The notes under the pieces are model-generated. The model made no database searches and was not told where the DNA came from. It saw only the letters and a list, made by a program, of their open reading frames with translations. The position numbers and the translations under genes are program-made. Of a DNA stretch of 64,000 nucleotides, positions 47,844-59,900 are shown piece after piece. The DNA lies in contig JAIOJX010000025.1 in assembly GCA_022376925.1 (NCBI GenBank), positions 97,987,608 through 98,051,607 on the forward strand, given 5' to 3'. The first letter of the stretch is position 1; each line of letters opens with the position of its first letter. This DNA is from Tragulus kanchil. Its lineage: Eukaryota; Chordata; Mammalia; Artiodactyla; Tragulidae.

Positions 47844-48552
47844 TTCCTATATAAAATACTCTACTAAGAAGAATCAATGATCCTTGGAGAAAGATTAATT
47901 TCAAGTCTCAAGCAGAAAATATCCAGTATGAATCTGAAATTTCTTGCTGTACAAAATGTGAGAAAGCTGTAAAAACTGCTTGGTCAGTTCAAAGAGTCTA
48001 GGAGCAAGCAGGAAGTTTCTCTTGTTGGTCATAATTGAGGAATTTAAGCATATAGTAATCATAGTAATAGTAATAGCAGTAATAAGATAGAATAATTAAT
48101 ACAGTAATTAAAACACATTGATAATCCACAGTGTTACTCAGAATAGAAAGACAGGAGGGAATGAAAGAAGGAAGGGAGGGAAGGAAGCTCATTTAACCTT
48201 TAAAATGACCTCATGTCTATGATTTTCTTTTAAGTATAATAGGTATATAAGATTATTAAAAAGACAAAGGGGATAAATCAAACAAATATGACCAAGTCTT
48301 AGTCATTGTTAAAAATTTGGGTTATATATGAGAATACTTTGAGTAAGTTTAACTCTCAATTATATTTGATAATTTTTATTAAAAGTAAGAAGAAAAAAAA
48401 GTAAAATAAAACCCCTTCCTCTAAGGGACAGGGGGACCCTTTCACTGTTCATAGGGACTTCATAACTGCCTGGAGGATCCAGATATTATTCTAGATCAGA
48501 ATCAAGACCAGGCTCCCCATGTTCCTCACATGCTCCTAATTTTCCTGTCTTT

Positions 48553-48903
48553 ATTTTTTCAATCTTATTTTTATTTTAGTTTTTACAGCTTTGTTGTTTA
48601 CTGCCACACATTGACCCGAATCTGCCATAGGTATACACATGTTCTCCACCCCAAGAAACTCCTCCCCCATCTCCCTCCCCAGCCCATCCCTCCAGGTCAC
48701 CACAGAGCCCCTGTTTGAGATCCCCTAGTCCCACAGCATATTCCCCTCCCTCGCCCCAATGTCCATAAGACTGTGCTCTGCATCTGCCTCTCCATCACTG
48801 TTCTGCATATTCATTTATCAGCACCAGCTTTCTAGATTCCATATAGCTGTGTCAGTATATACTGTTTATCTTTTTCTCTTTGACATACTTCACTCTATAT
48901 TTT
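48553..48903 (-). mobile_element. 5'-truncated L1 3' UTR fragment, minus strand
   Basis: Plus-strand reading starts T-rich and shows TTTTTACAGCTTTGTTGTTTACTGCC, a C-rich run of CCTCCCC blocks, and AGATTCCATATAGCTGTGTCAGTATATACTG, CTCTTTGACATACTTCACT. This parallels 56630-57000, the 3' UTR of the minus-strand L1. A possible 8-bp target duplication CTGTCTTT lies at 48545-48552 and 48904-48911. Repeated at 49704-50054 by D20. Confidence 0.75.
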
Positions 48904-49703
48904 CTGTCTTTCTTTAGTCCTGGAAACCACATAGTTTCACAGTCATTCATTCAGCTGCTGTCCTCATCCTAATTTCACATCTTATTGAGTTGTCATGAAA
49001 GCATCACACTATTCAAAAAAAGTCCTGGCCGGGGCGCAGGACACACATCCCACCCATTCCACTCCACCCTGTCTGATTTGGGTTAGTTTCTACCTCACTG
49101 TATGGTCATCAATTGAGGCTGTAAAAACTGCTTGGTCAGTTCAAAGAGTCTAGGAGCAAGCAGGAAGTTTCTCTTGTTGGTCATAATTGAGGAATTTAAG
49201 CATATAGTAATCATAGTAATAGTAATAGCAGTAATAAGATAGAATAATTAATACAGTAATTAAAACACATTGATAATCCACAGTGTTACTCAGAATAGAA
49301 AGACAGGAGGGAATGAAAGAAGGAAGGGAGGGAAGGAAGCTCATTTAACCTTTAAAATGACCTCATGTCTATGATTTTCTTTAAGTATAATAGGTATATA
49401 AGATTATTAAAAAGACAAAGGGGATAAATCAAACAAATATGACCAAGTCTTAGTCATTGTTAAAAATTTGGGTTATATATGAGAATACTTTGAGTAAGTT
49501 TAACTCTCAATTATATTTGATAATTTTTATTAAAAGTAAGAAGAAAAAAAAGTAAAATAAAACCCCTTCCTCTAAGGGACAGGGGGACCCTTTCACTGTT
49601 CATAGGGACTTCATAACTGCCTGGAGGATCCAGATATTATTCTAGATCAGAATCAAGACCAGGCTCCCCATGTTCCTCACATGCTCCTAATTTTCCTGTC
49701 TTT

Positions 49704-50054
49704 ATTTTTTCAATCTTATTTTTATTTTAGTTTTTACAGCTTTGTTGTTTACTGCCACACATTGACCCGAATCTGCCATAGGTATACACATGTTCTCCAC
49801 CCCAAGAAACTCCTCCCCCATCTCCCTCCCCAGCCCATCCCTCCAGGTCACCACAGAGCCCCTGTTTGAGATCCCCTAGTCCCACAGCATATTCCCCTCC
49901 CTCGCCCCAATGTCCATAAGACTGTGCTCTGCATCTGCCTCTCCATCACTGTTCTGCATATTCATTTATCAGCACCAGCTTTCTAGATTCCATATAGCTG
50001 TGTCAGTATATACTGTTTATCTTTTTCTCTTTGACATACTTCACTCTATATTTT
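49704..50054 (-). mobile_element. L1 3' UTR fragment, D20 second copy
   Basis: Duplicate of 48553-48903, not an independent insertion. Confidence 0.7.
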
Positions 50055-51240
50055 CTGTCTTTCTTTAGTCCTGGAAACCACATAGTTTCACAGTCATTCA
50101 TTCAGCTGCTGTCCTCATCCTAATTTCACATCTTATTGAGTTGTCATGAAAGCATCACACTATTCAAAAAAAGTCCTGGCCGGGGCGCAGGACACACATC
50201 CCACCCATTCCACTCCACCCTGTCTGATTTGGGTTAGTTTCTACCTCACTTGTGGTGAAAGTCATCTACCTCATGCTAGCATCTGACGAGTCTTGGAATA
50301 GTATTAATCCACCGGGGAGTGGGTGGGAGGCAGGGAGCTACCTCGAGAAGAAGAAGAAAATGTTCTCATAAATCCAGAGCTGACTTCTCCCAGGAGAAAC
50401 ATTGGACTAGCTTTGAAAAAGAAACCTGGAAACCAAATATTCCTCTACTCAGGCAGAACAGAGTCCTTAAATCCAAATATGTCTTTGCAGTCTGGCTGTT
50501 TTTCCCCACCAGGAGTTAACTGGGCCTTCCATGGCCCAGTTACCATGTTGTTCAGTGTTCTGAAATTGCAGGTTCGTCTATCTGACCTGTTTGAGGACTT
50601 AACTGCAAATAAAGACCTTTAGGTCTTTTTTTTCTCTTCAAGAGGAAAAAAGTATTTTATCTCTATTTTGACTGTTGGCAAATACACCCTTTTAGGAGCA
50701 ATTCTAAGGGTCTGGTTGTTGGGAACATAATCTGTTGGAAGGGAATGAGCATCCTTTAGACCTTGTGATTGTATTTGTACCCTTTCTGGACCCAGCAAGA
50801 CATGCCTCACCATGACATGGCAACAGTCACTCTCTGGCTGAGCAGTGATGGTGAAGGATGAGTCACTCTTCTGTTTGATTCCCCCACTACCACCAAAGAT
50901 AACACATCCTTTGACGGACTGTTCCTTTCCTCTGAGTGTTGAATTAAATACTTGATACAACTGAGAAGCATGTTACCATGATAATACTGCATTGCCTCTC
51001 CATCTCTCTTCCTCTCTCTTCCTCTTGGGAAGAGAGGGCCCTTAAGACCACTATATGGTTGTGGATCTGGTTTAAAAATGTCATGGTGAAGAAATACCTC
51101 AGTGATGCCTTTAAAAAAAAAAACAAAAAAACTCACCTTATGGGTTAACAAGCCAGCCTGGTGGGATGTTCTTCCCTCATCATTTAACCAGTAATGGTTT
51201 TAAACGTTTTGTGTATCCACATGGTCGTAGACCTCCTTTT

Positions 51241-51560
51241 TTTTTTTTTTATTTTGGGCTGGAGTCGTGTTGGGGAGGGAGGGGAGCGGGCGGGTCACTT
51301 CTATTGGTCTTTCATTTCTCTATTTTCATCTATCTTTGTTCTTCGGCTCCTGTGGGCCTCCCATCGCAGTGTCGTCTGTCGTTGCAGAGCGCCGGCTCTG
51401 GGCGCATGCACTCCAGAGCTCCAGCGCTCCAGCTCGGTTATTGGACACATCGGTCCAGCTGCTCCGCGGCACGTGGGACCTTCCCAGGCCAGGGATCGAA
51501 CAGGCGGCCCTTGCACTGCAAGGTGGTGTCCTTACCCACTGCGCCACCAGGGGAAGCCCC
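51241..51560 (-). mobile_element. young CHR-2-type SINE, minus strand
   Basis: Poly-T start, GGGAGGGAGGGGAGCGGGCGGG (complement of the C-rich 3' region), TTCTATTGGTCTTTCATTTC, CATCGGTCCAGCTGCTCCGCGG and an end at CCACCAGGGGAAGCCCC. A 14-bp target-site duplication GTAGACCTCCTTTT lies at 51227-51240 and 51561-51574. High CpG content indicates youth. A 10-bp internal repeat (GCTCCAGC) near 51417-51434 distinguishes this copy. Confidence 0.92.
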
Positions 51561-52403
51561 GTAGACCTCCTTTTAATGATTGTATTAACTTACAAGCTCA
51601 GGTAGTATTTTTCTTAAGGCTCTATCCCAGAGCACACTGACTGAATGTTAATGTGTGTGGCAAAGTGTTTACTTTCTTTGGATAACCAGCTCTGGAATAG
51701 TTCTTTGTGTTTCTAAGCAGTCTGTGTAGTTGTCTTTTGCAGAGGAAGGTTTATTTTAGGGTGTTCTTAACTGCAAATAAAGACCTTTAGGTCTTTTTTT
51801 CTCTTCAAGAGGAAAAAGTATTTTATCTCTATTTTGGTTGGCAAATACACCCTTTTAGGAGCAATTCTAAGGGTCTGGTTGTTGGGAACATAATCTGTTG
51901 GAAGGGAATGAGCATCCTTTAGACCTTGTGATTGTATTTGTACCCTTTCTGGACCCAGCAAGACATGCCTCACCATGACATGGCAACAGTCACTCTCTGG
52001 CTGAGCAGTGATGGTGAAGGATGAGTCACTCTTCTGTTTGATTCCCCCACTACCACCAAAGATAACACATCCTTTGACGGACTGTTCCTTTCCTCTGAGT
52101 GTTGAATTAAATACTTGATACAACTGAGAAGCATGTTACCATGATAATACTGCATTGCCTCTCCATCTCTCTTCCTCTCTCTTCCTCTTGGGAAGAGAGG
52201 GCCCTTAAGACCACTATATGGTTGTGGATCTGGTTTAAAAATGTCATGGTGAAGAAATACCTCAGTGATGCCTTTAAAAAAAAAAACAAAAAAACTCACC
52301 TTATGGGTTAACAAGCCAGCCTGGTGGGATGTTCTTCCCTCATCATTTAACCAGTAATGGTTTTAAACGTTTTGTGTATCCACATGGTCGTAGACCTCCT
52401 TTT

Positions 52404-52723
52404 TTTTTTTTTTATTTTGGGCTGGAGTCGTGTTGGGGAGGGAGGGGAGCGGGCGGGTCACTTCTATTGGTCTTTCATTTCTCTATTTTCATCTATCTTT
52501 GTTCTTCGGCTCCTGTGGGCCTCCCATCGCAGTGTCGTCTGTCGTTGCAGAGCGCCGGCTCTGGGCGCATGCACTCCAGAGCTCCAGCGCTCCAGCTCGG
52601 TTATTGGACACATCGGTCCAGCTGCTCCGCGGCACGTGGGACCTTCCCAGGCCAGGGATCGAACAGGCGGCCCTTGCACTGCAAGGTGGTGTCCTTACCC
52701 ACTGCGCCACCAGGGGAAGCCCC
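52404..52723 (-). mobile_element. young CHR-2-type SINE, D21 second copy
   Basis: Same insertion as 51241-51560 with target duplications at 52390-52403 and 52724-52737. Count once. Confidence 0.88.
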
Positions 52724-53799
52724 GTAGACCTCCTTTTAATGATTGTATTAACTTACAAGCTCAGGTAGTATTTTTCTTAAGGCTCTATCCCAGAGCACAC
52801 TGACTGAATGTTAATGTGTGTGGCAAAGTGTTTACTTTCTTTGGATAACCAGCTCTGGAATAGTTCTTTGTGTTTCTAAGCAGTCTGTGTAGTTGTCTTT
52901 TGCAGAGGAAGGTTTTTTACATTTCTAGGGTGTTCTTATTTTTAGGATGGTAAGATTTCTTTCTTTTCTTCTCCTTTTCTTCTTTTGCCCTAAATTCAAG
53001 GCAGGTGAGAGGGTGGATGGGGTAAGGGATGTTGTTTTTAACTAGTATGTTAGGTATATCTGGGTGGGTGGGAGGGTTGTTAGTAATTTTTTTGAATGAA
53101 TCTTGCTTAATACTGTCCATTAGCTATCATGCCCGCTGAGCAAAATGCTTTAATTGAAAGTGTAGAACACACATGGCGTGGTTGAAGGTCTTTTGTTCTT
53201 GTGAGAAAAGCAAATGAGAAATTGGAGAAATTAACACAGGCATGTTGCCTGATGTCAGAATGACAAAGATAAGTCTTTTTGTTTTTGTTTTTTATCCAAG
53301 GCAGACATGATGTCAGGGATGTGCACTGCCAGACTAACTGCCTGGGCTGCAGAAACCTATGCTGCAAGCCCACCTGAGTGCTGACTGCCTCTTGACACTT
53401 TTACAAATAGGCACTGCAGCAGTAGTGTGGATCCCGTCCATTAAGTGGAGAAAGGGGAAGCAGAGAGTTTCCTCCAAACCTTTAAGATGGGTTTTTGTTT
53501 GGGGTGGGTTTTTTGTTTTCTTGTCTCTTCCCCTCTGGAGTTTTACTTTAAAATCTTAAATGATACATGACAGGCCTCAGGCATGACAGGCAATGAGCAG
53601 GTGAAGAACCAATGGAAAAGTGTTCAAAAACTCCTGTGTTAGCTTACAGGCTTCTGAATGTATCGTGGTGGTCCACAGAGGAGGCTGGACAAGGTAACAA
53701 GGAGATGCTGTATCAGCTACTGCAGCCTTAAAACAAAGTTGGTGTCTCTTTGGACTTTAAAATTGTTCCTATGTAGCTTATTTTGTTTTTGTTTAATCA

Positions 53800-53835
53800 A
53801 ATAAACAAGAGGGTTTTTCCATGGGGAAAAAAAAA
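53800..53835 (+). terminator. candidate poly-A signal and A run
   Basis: AATAAA at 53800-53805 and A9 at 53827-53835 have the spacing of a genomic trace of a polyadenylated RNA. No target-site duplication was found by eye, and chance occurrence in AT-rich DNA is quite possible. Confidence 0.25.
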
Positions 53836-54054
53836 GAGTCCTGATTCCTGCTTCTTGTCCTCATTGCAAGGCTAAAGCATGGACTGTGGTAATCAAGAAG
53901 AATTTAGTGAACAACTAGAGGAGCAGAAAAGTTGGTACTTCTAGAGAATCAGACATTGTCCTTCCAGAGAGAAGAAAAGGGGAAAACAGTGACCCAAAGG
54001 TATCTGCATGCCCAGTACACCTTAGGGATAACCAGGAGGCTTATTTAATTAAGG

Positions 54055-54215
54055 GTGAGGCTCTTATATTCATTATCTCATTTATTTATTGCAACAACTC
54101 CTCAAAGTGGTCATTATTAATGTTCATATTTTGCTATGCTTAATGAACTTGCAAAAGTAAAAGAGGTGCCAAGTGAGGGAGCCAGGATTTGACTCCAGAG
54201 ACCACATTCTGGTAA
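54055..54215 (-). repeat. possible MIR-like relic
   Basis: The plus strand contains CTCATTTATTTATTGCAACAACTCC...ATTAATGTTCATATTTTGC...TGAACTTGCAAAAGT...GAGCCAGGATTTGACTCCAGAG, matching the order of a MIR complement but strongly diverged. Confidence 0.45.
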
Positions 54216-54457
54216 GAAATGGAGAAAGTAAAACTTAAATTTCTCTGTTAAGTAGAGAAGAGATATTCTTTTCTTAAAGAAAAAGGACATTTTTTCTTTC
54301 ATTTATTTTACCACTATTGATTCATCATCTACCATGTGTCAGATTCTGAAACAAGACTAGGAGGATAGTGGTAAATATGATCTAGTACCAGCTTTTGGTC
54401 AAAATCTAGGTAGTGTGACTGATACACCAATAGACAGTCAGAATGCAGTAGTACAGG

Positions 54458-54758
54458 GCTTTTTATTTGTTTTTGTTTTTGTTTTTTTTTTTTAAATTTT
54501 GATCTCTTTCATTGGTCCTTCATTTATTTATTTCCATCCATCTGAATTCTTTGGCCTGTGTGTGCCTCCCATCGCAGTGGCCCCCTCACTGCAGAGCACT
54601 GGCTCTGGGCGCATGCTCTCCAGAGTCCTGGCTGGTAATTGGACACACTGGTCCAGCTGCTTCGCGGCATGTGGGACCCTCCTGTGCCAGGGATGAAACT
54701 GTTGCCCCTTGCACTGCAAGGCAAACTTTTTACTCACTGGATCACCAGAGAAACCCCA
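54458..54758 (-). mobile_element. CHR-2-type SINE, minus strand
   Basis: Starts T-rich, contains TTCATTGGTCCTTCATTTATTTATTTCC, GTGTGTGCCTCCCATCGCAGTGG, GGGCGCATGCTCTCCAGAG and ends with CACTGGATCACCAGAGAAACCCC (head complement). An 8-bp target duplication AGTACAGG is seen at 54450-54457 and 54759-54766. More diverged than 41213 and 51241. Confidence 0.88.
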
Positions 54759-54766
54759 AGTACAGG

Positions 54767-56610
54767 TTTTAAAACTGAGGTATAGAAACTGCTTTGTTGC
54801 TTTGGTAGTTTGCCTCTAAGTGGGACTTTAGAATAAGGGTTAAAATGGAAGTATTTATGAAAGGTGTAACTGAAGGAAAAAGTAAATGGCAGCGTGAAGT
54901 AGAATTAGAGAAGATAGTTTCGAGGAGATGACATAGGGTAAGAAAACTCAGTAGGATTTTAGCAAGACAGTGGCAGAAATAAGCAAGAGGCAAAGGTCTG
55001 CAGAAATCAGAGCTCACATGGTGAGGTACAGTGGGGAGCTGTGGCTCTGAAGCTGCCTGAGGGCCTGACACAGATGATTTTACCCACGACATCCCTTCAA
55101 ACTCACTTTTCTAAGTTGCAGGAAATATTCACCCAGACATATTAGAAGAAGGTGGTCATTTTGTGCAAAACTTTGCTATAGTCTTTTTGTCCAGTATACA
55201 ATCTTGAGTATGAACTTTGTAGTAAATTATTAACAACATCAACAACAAAAGCATTTCCTTGAAACATTTTTTTTTTCCAACTAAGGGTCAAGCATCCATA
55301 TACAAGGTCTCTATTTTTGTCTTGGAATTTGAAAAGAATGCAAACCACCACATGGCTTTATAAGTAGTAGTGCTTTCAGGGTGCCACCTGAGCTCTTGGC
55401 AAGCGCAGTGACTGCTTCTGATGCCAACCCTGGATGCAGTAGATAGAGAGACTAATATGAATTGCTGTTTCCAACCCTCTTGAAAGTTTCCAAGCTGTCT
55501 TTGGCATCTGTTCTATGCACGCTCCACTGGCAGCTAGGGAGTAAGGGATTTTGAAGATACTATTAACATTTTTTGTCAATTAGGAAATGTGTGATCAAAT
55601 AATTGCTCTAAATTCTTCAAGATGGCCTAATTCAAAGAGACAGAACAAAACAATGGAAGGCTAGCTATATTTGCCCTAGGAAAATGGCTTATTTATAGAA
55701 GGGTGTTAAACCAAAAATCTAAATTTTGAAAGTTCTAAGGTGTTTGTCCACATGACTCAGAAAAATCTGCTTATTTGTAGATCTTTTATCTAACACAGGC
55801 TCCTGGCAAAGTAAACCGTTCTGTTTTCTCCATGTGTACTCTGGGATGTCCTACTTCGGGGCTTATAATGATGTTCTCGTCCACAGAGAAGCCTGTTCCT
55901 TTCTTCTCAAGATTTCTAAATGTTGTTTGCTTCAACCATTTAGAAATAATAAATGCTTAATAACTATCACCTATTATTTTAATATAAATTATTGTTATAT
56001 TAGTAACCTGTTCTACTTTCATCACTATCATAGAATACATTTTTATTCTCTATGGAGAAGTTATCCTCTGCCTACTCTAAATCTACATTACGATGTACCT
56101 ATAATCTTGTTGTGTAATGCATCATTTCTTACTTTAGGTATCAATTAATATGTATATATTCTCTCTCTCCTAAAACTTCTGGAGATCAATAACCATGTTT
56201 GATTCTCCTGCATGTCTACATATTCTAGAATGGTGATATGCTTAGGAAGGTGACTTAAAAATACTTATTGCATAGATATATGATCTCCTTCACATTTTGA
56301 AAGTAATAAACAAATTAGTATGTTCAGGAAAGTTAGGGGGTTTGGTGGAGCCACCAGCTACCCTTATTCAGTTGGCCCTCACGGTCTCCTGACTGACCTC
56401 CTTGACCCCAAGCCTGGTCTCTCAAGCCACACTCTCTGGACAGAGTGATTTTCCTAGGGCACAAATCTGATGGAGTTATTCAATGGCTTTATTTCACTCA
56501 GTGGCATTCCATTATCAGTCCAAACTTCTGTACTGACGTAAGAGAAATTACATTATCTTCTGACTCTTGCTTCCTCTTTTCCATTGCCATCCCTCGCCAC
56601 TCTCTTCACT
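54767..56610. other. unique intergenic DNA, nothing recognised
   Basis: Single copy in the window, no duplication, no clear repeat. Open frames up to 107 codons lack recognisable motifs and are probably chance frames. Confidence 0.45.
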
Positions 56611-56634
56611 TCTTTTTTCTTTTGTTTTAAAACC

Positions 56635-56640
56635 TTTATT
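56635..56640 (-). terminator. L1 poly-A signal, minus strand
   Basis: TTTATT on the plus strand is AATAAA on the minus strand, a few bases before the A-rich tail complement (56611-56630). Confidence 0.7.
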
Positions 56641-56933
56641 TTGCTTTTAACTTTTACAGAGTTTTGTTGTTTACAGATATGCCTGTTCCCAGATTAGTCA
56701 TATGTATATCCCACCTTCCCTCCCCTCCCAACCATCACACAGCACTCCTGAAGGGTCCCCTTTTCTCACAGAGCAATGACTATAGCTATTTTCTTCACTT
56801 ATGATAGTACAGGCCTTCATGCTACTTCCTTTATGCCTCTCACCCACTGTTCCTTCCCCACAATGTCCATATGTCCACTGTCCATGTCTGTCTTGCTGTC
56901 GCTTCACTGCATATAGTCACCATCACCATCCTA

Positions 56934-59900
56934 CTAGATTCCATATATATGTGTTAATATACTGTATTTGTCTGTCTCTTTTTGACTGACTTCATTTTTG
57001 ATGATACGTTCTAGATCCAGCCACCTCATTAGGGTAGATTCTTCTGCATTTCTCTTTACAGCTGTGTAGTATTCCATTGTATATATGTACCAGGGCTTCT
57101 GTATCCATTCGTTCATCGATGGGCATCTAGGTTGCTTCCATGTTCTAGCTATTGTATAGAGAGTTGCAATGAACATTGGGGTACAGGTGTCTCTTTCATT
57201 TTTGATTTCATCAGGGTATAAGCCTAAGAGTGGCATTGCTGGGTCGTATGGTGCTTCTACCTTTAGTTTTTTAAGAAATCTCCATACTGTCTTCCACAGA
57301 GGCTGTATCAATTTACATTCCCACCAGCAATGCAGGAGTGTTCCCTTTTCTCCACACCCTCTCCAGCATTTATTGTCTGTCGATTTTTTGATGATGGCCA
57401 TTCTAACGGGTGTGAGGTGGTATCTCATTGAAGTTTTGATTTGCATTTCTCTAATGATAAGTGAAGTTGAGCATCGTTTCATGTGCTTTTGGGCCATCTG
57501 TATGTCCTCTTCGGAGAGGCCTCTCTTTAGATCTTTTTCCCATTTTTTGGTTGGGTTGTTCGTTTTTCCTGTGCTGAGTTGTCTGAGTTTCTTGTAGATT
57601 TTAGAGATTAATTCTTTGTCTGTTGTTTCATTTGCTATGATTTTTCTCCCACTCTGTGGGGTGTCTGTTCAGCTTTTTTGTGATTTCTTTTGCTGTACAA
57701 AAGCTTTTAAATTTCATTAGCTCCCACATGTTCATTTGTCTTTTTAGTTCCACTATTCTAGTAGGTGTGTCAGAGAAGATTTGCTTTGATTGATGTCCTT
57801 GAGGGTTTTGCCTATATTCTCCTCTAAGAGTTTGATGGTTTCTGGCCTTACATTTAAGTCTTTAATCCATTTTGAATTGATCTTTGTACATGGTGTCAGG
57901 GAATGTTTCAACTTCATTTTTTTGCATGTAGCTGTCCAATTTTCCCAGCACCACTTGTTGAAGAGGCTGTCTTTGTCCCATTTTAGATTTTTGCCTCCTT
58001 TGTCAAAAATAAGGTACCCATAGGTGCATGGGTTTATCTCTGGGTTCTCGATCTTGTTCCATTGGTCAATATTTCTGTTTTTGTGCCAGTACCGTACTCT
58101 CTTGATGACTGTTGCTTTGTAGTAGAGTCTGAAGTTGGGGAGGCTCATCCCTCCAGCTCCATTCTTCTTTCTCAGGATTACTTTGGCTATTCGAGGTCTT
58201 TTGTGTTTCCATATGAACTGTGTTATTTGTTGGTCTAGTTCTGTGAATAATGTCATTGGAAATATGATAGGGATCGCATTGAATCTATAGATGACATTTG
58301 GTAGTATGGTCATTTTCACAATATTGATTCTTCTGATCCAGGAATATGAAATATCTTTCCATCTGTTTAAGTCTTCTTTAATGTCTCTCATGAATGTCTT
58401 GTAATTTTCTGTGTACAATTCTTTTGTTCCTTTGGGTAGGTTTATACCTAGTTATTTGATTCTTTTGGTTGCAATGGTGAAGGGGATTGCCACTTTGATT
58501 TTGTTTTCTGATTTTTCATTGTTTGTGTACAGGAATGCCAGTGATTTCTGTGTGTTGACTTTGTATCCTGTGACTTTGCTGAATTTGCTGATTAACTCTA
58601 GTAGTTTTGTAACCATGTCTTTGGGATTTTCTACGTATGATATCATGTAGTCTGCAAATAGAGAGAACTTGACTTCTTCCTTTCCAATCTGGATTCCTTT
58701 GATTTCTTTCTCTTCTCTTATTGCTGTTGCTAGAACTTCCAGGACTATATTGAATAGGAGTGGTGAAAGTGAACACCCTTGTCTTGTTCCTGATCTTTGA
58801 GGGAATGCTTTCAGTTTTTCACCAGTAACAATAATGTTCGCTGTGGGCTTCTCATATATGGCTTTCACTATGTTGAGATAGGTTCCTCCTGTGCCCATTT
58901 TCTGAAGAGTTTTTATCATAAATGGATGTTGTACCTTGTCAAAGGCTTTTTCTGCATCTTTTGAGATGATCATGAGGTTTTTGTCTTTCAGTTTGTTGAT
59001 ATGGTGTATCACATTGATTGATTTGCGGATATTGAAGAATCCTTGCATGCCTGGAATAAACCCAGTTACATCATGGGGTATGAGTTTTTTGATGTGTTGT
59101 TGAATTCTGTTTGCTAGGATTTTGTTGAGGATTTTGGCATCTGGATTCATCAGTGAAAGTGGCCTATAATTTGCTTTTTTTGTGTTGTCTTTGCCTGGCT
59201 TTGATATCAGGGTGATGGTGGCCTCATAGAATGTGTTTGGAAGTGTTCCTTCCTGTGCAATTTTTTGGAAGTGTTTTAGAAGGACAGGCATTAACTCTCC
59301 TTTAAATGTTCGGTAGAATTCACTTGTGAAACCATCTGGCCCTGGGCTTTTATTTTTGGGTAGATTTTTGATCACAAGTTCGATTTCTGAGCTTGTGATT
59401 GGCTTGTTCATAGTTTCTATTTCTTCCTGGTTGAGTCTTGGGAGATTAATCTTCTTTAAGAAACTGTCCATTTCTTCCAGGTTGTCCAGTCTGTTGCCAC
59501 AGAGTCGTTCATAATAGTCTCTTAGAATCCTTTGGATTTCTGCATTATCTGTTGCAATCGCTCCTTTTTCATTTTGGATTTTGTTGATCTGGTTCTTCTC
59601 TCTCTTTTTCTTGATTAGTCTGGCCAGCTGTGTGTCGATTTTATTTACCTTTTCGAAAAACCAGCTTTTTATTTTATTTATCTTTACTATTGTTTCTTTC
59701 ATTTCTTTGTCATTCATTTCTGCTCTGATCTTTATGATTTCCCTTCTTCTGCTGGCTTTGGGATGTTTTTGTTCTTTTTTCTCCAGTTGTTTTAAGCATA
59801 AGGTTAGGTCGTCTGTTTGATATTTTCCTAGTTTCTTGAGGTAAGATTGAATTGCTATAAATTTCCCTTTTAAAACTGCTTTTGCAGTATCCCATAGGTT

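Larger units (their letters stand above)
46249..48261. repeat. direct duplication D19, offset 1004-1006
   Basis: Copy 1 is 46249-47255 and copy 2 is 47253-48261, meeting at the shared AAAGACA. The smallest offset in the window. Small differences occur in the T-rich tract near 46540/47545 and at CTAGCAACC versus CTAGAAACC. Confidence 0.94.
47966..50250. repeat. direct duplication D20, offset 1151-1152
   Basis: Copy 1 is 47966-49099 and copy 2 is 49118-50250. The 18-bp spacer 49100-49117 (GTATGGTCATCAATTGAG) resembles the sequence after copy 2 (TGTGGTGAAAGTCATC) with a gap. The 5' part overlaps D19, so 47966-48261 is present three times in all. Confidence 0.95.
50599..52937. repeat. direct duplication D21, offset 1168 falling to 1163
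   Basis: Copy 1 is 50599-51768 and copy 2 is 51767-52937. The head of copy 2 has lost five bases in homopolymers and in TTTTGACTGTTGGC. The tail of copy 1 (GGTTTATTTTAGGG) is a shortened form of copy 2's GGTTTTTTACATTTCTAGGG. Contains one young SINE. Confidence 0.95.
52938..54457. other. unique DNA, possible transcript 3' end but no exon recognised
   Basis: Single copy in the window. An AATAAA at 53800-53805 is followed 22 bases later by a run of nine As (53827-53835), which could mark the 3' end of a processed pseudogene or of a real transcript on the plus strand. No open frame above 90 codons and no recognised protein support either. Confidence 0.3.

Noticed and set aside
50319..52314. Overlapping frames of 99-148 codons on both strands around 50319-51640 and their duplicates
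   Set aside because: The longest ones are translations of a CpG-rich young SINE in several frames, and the others lie in sequence duplicated by D21. No conserved protein was recognised.
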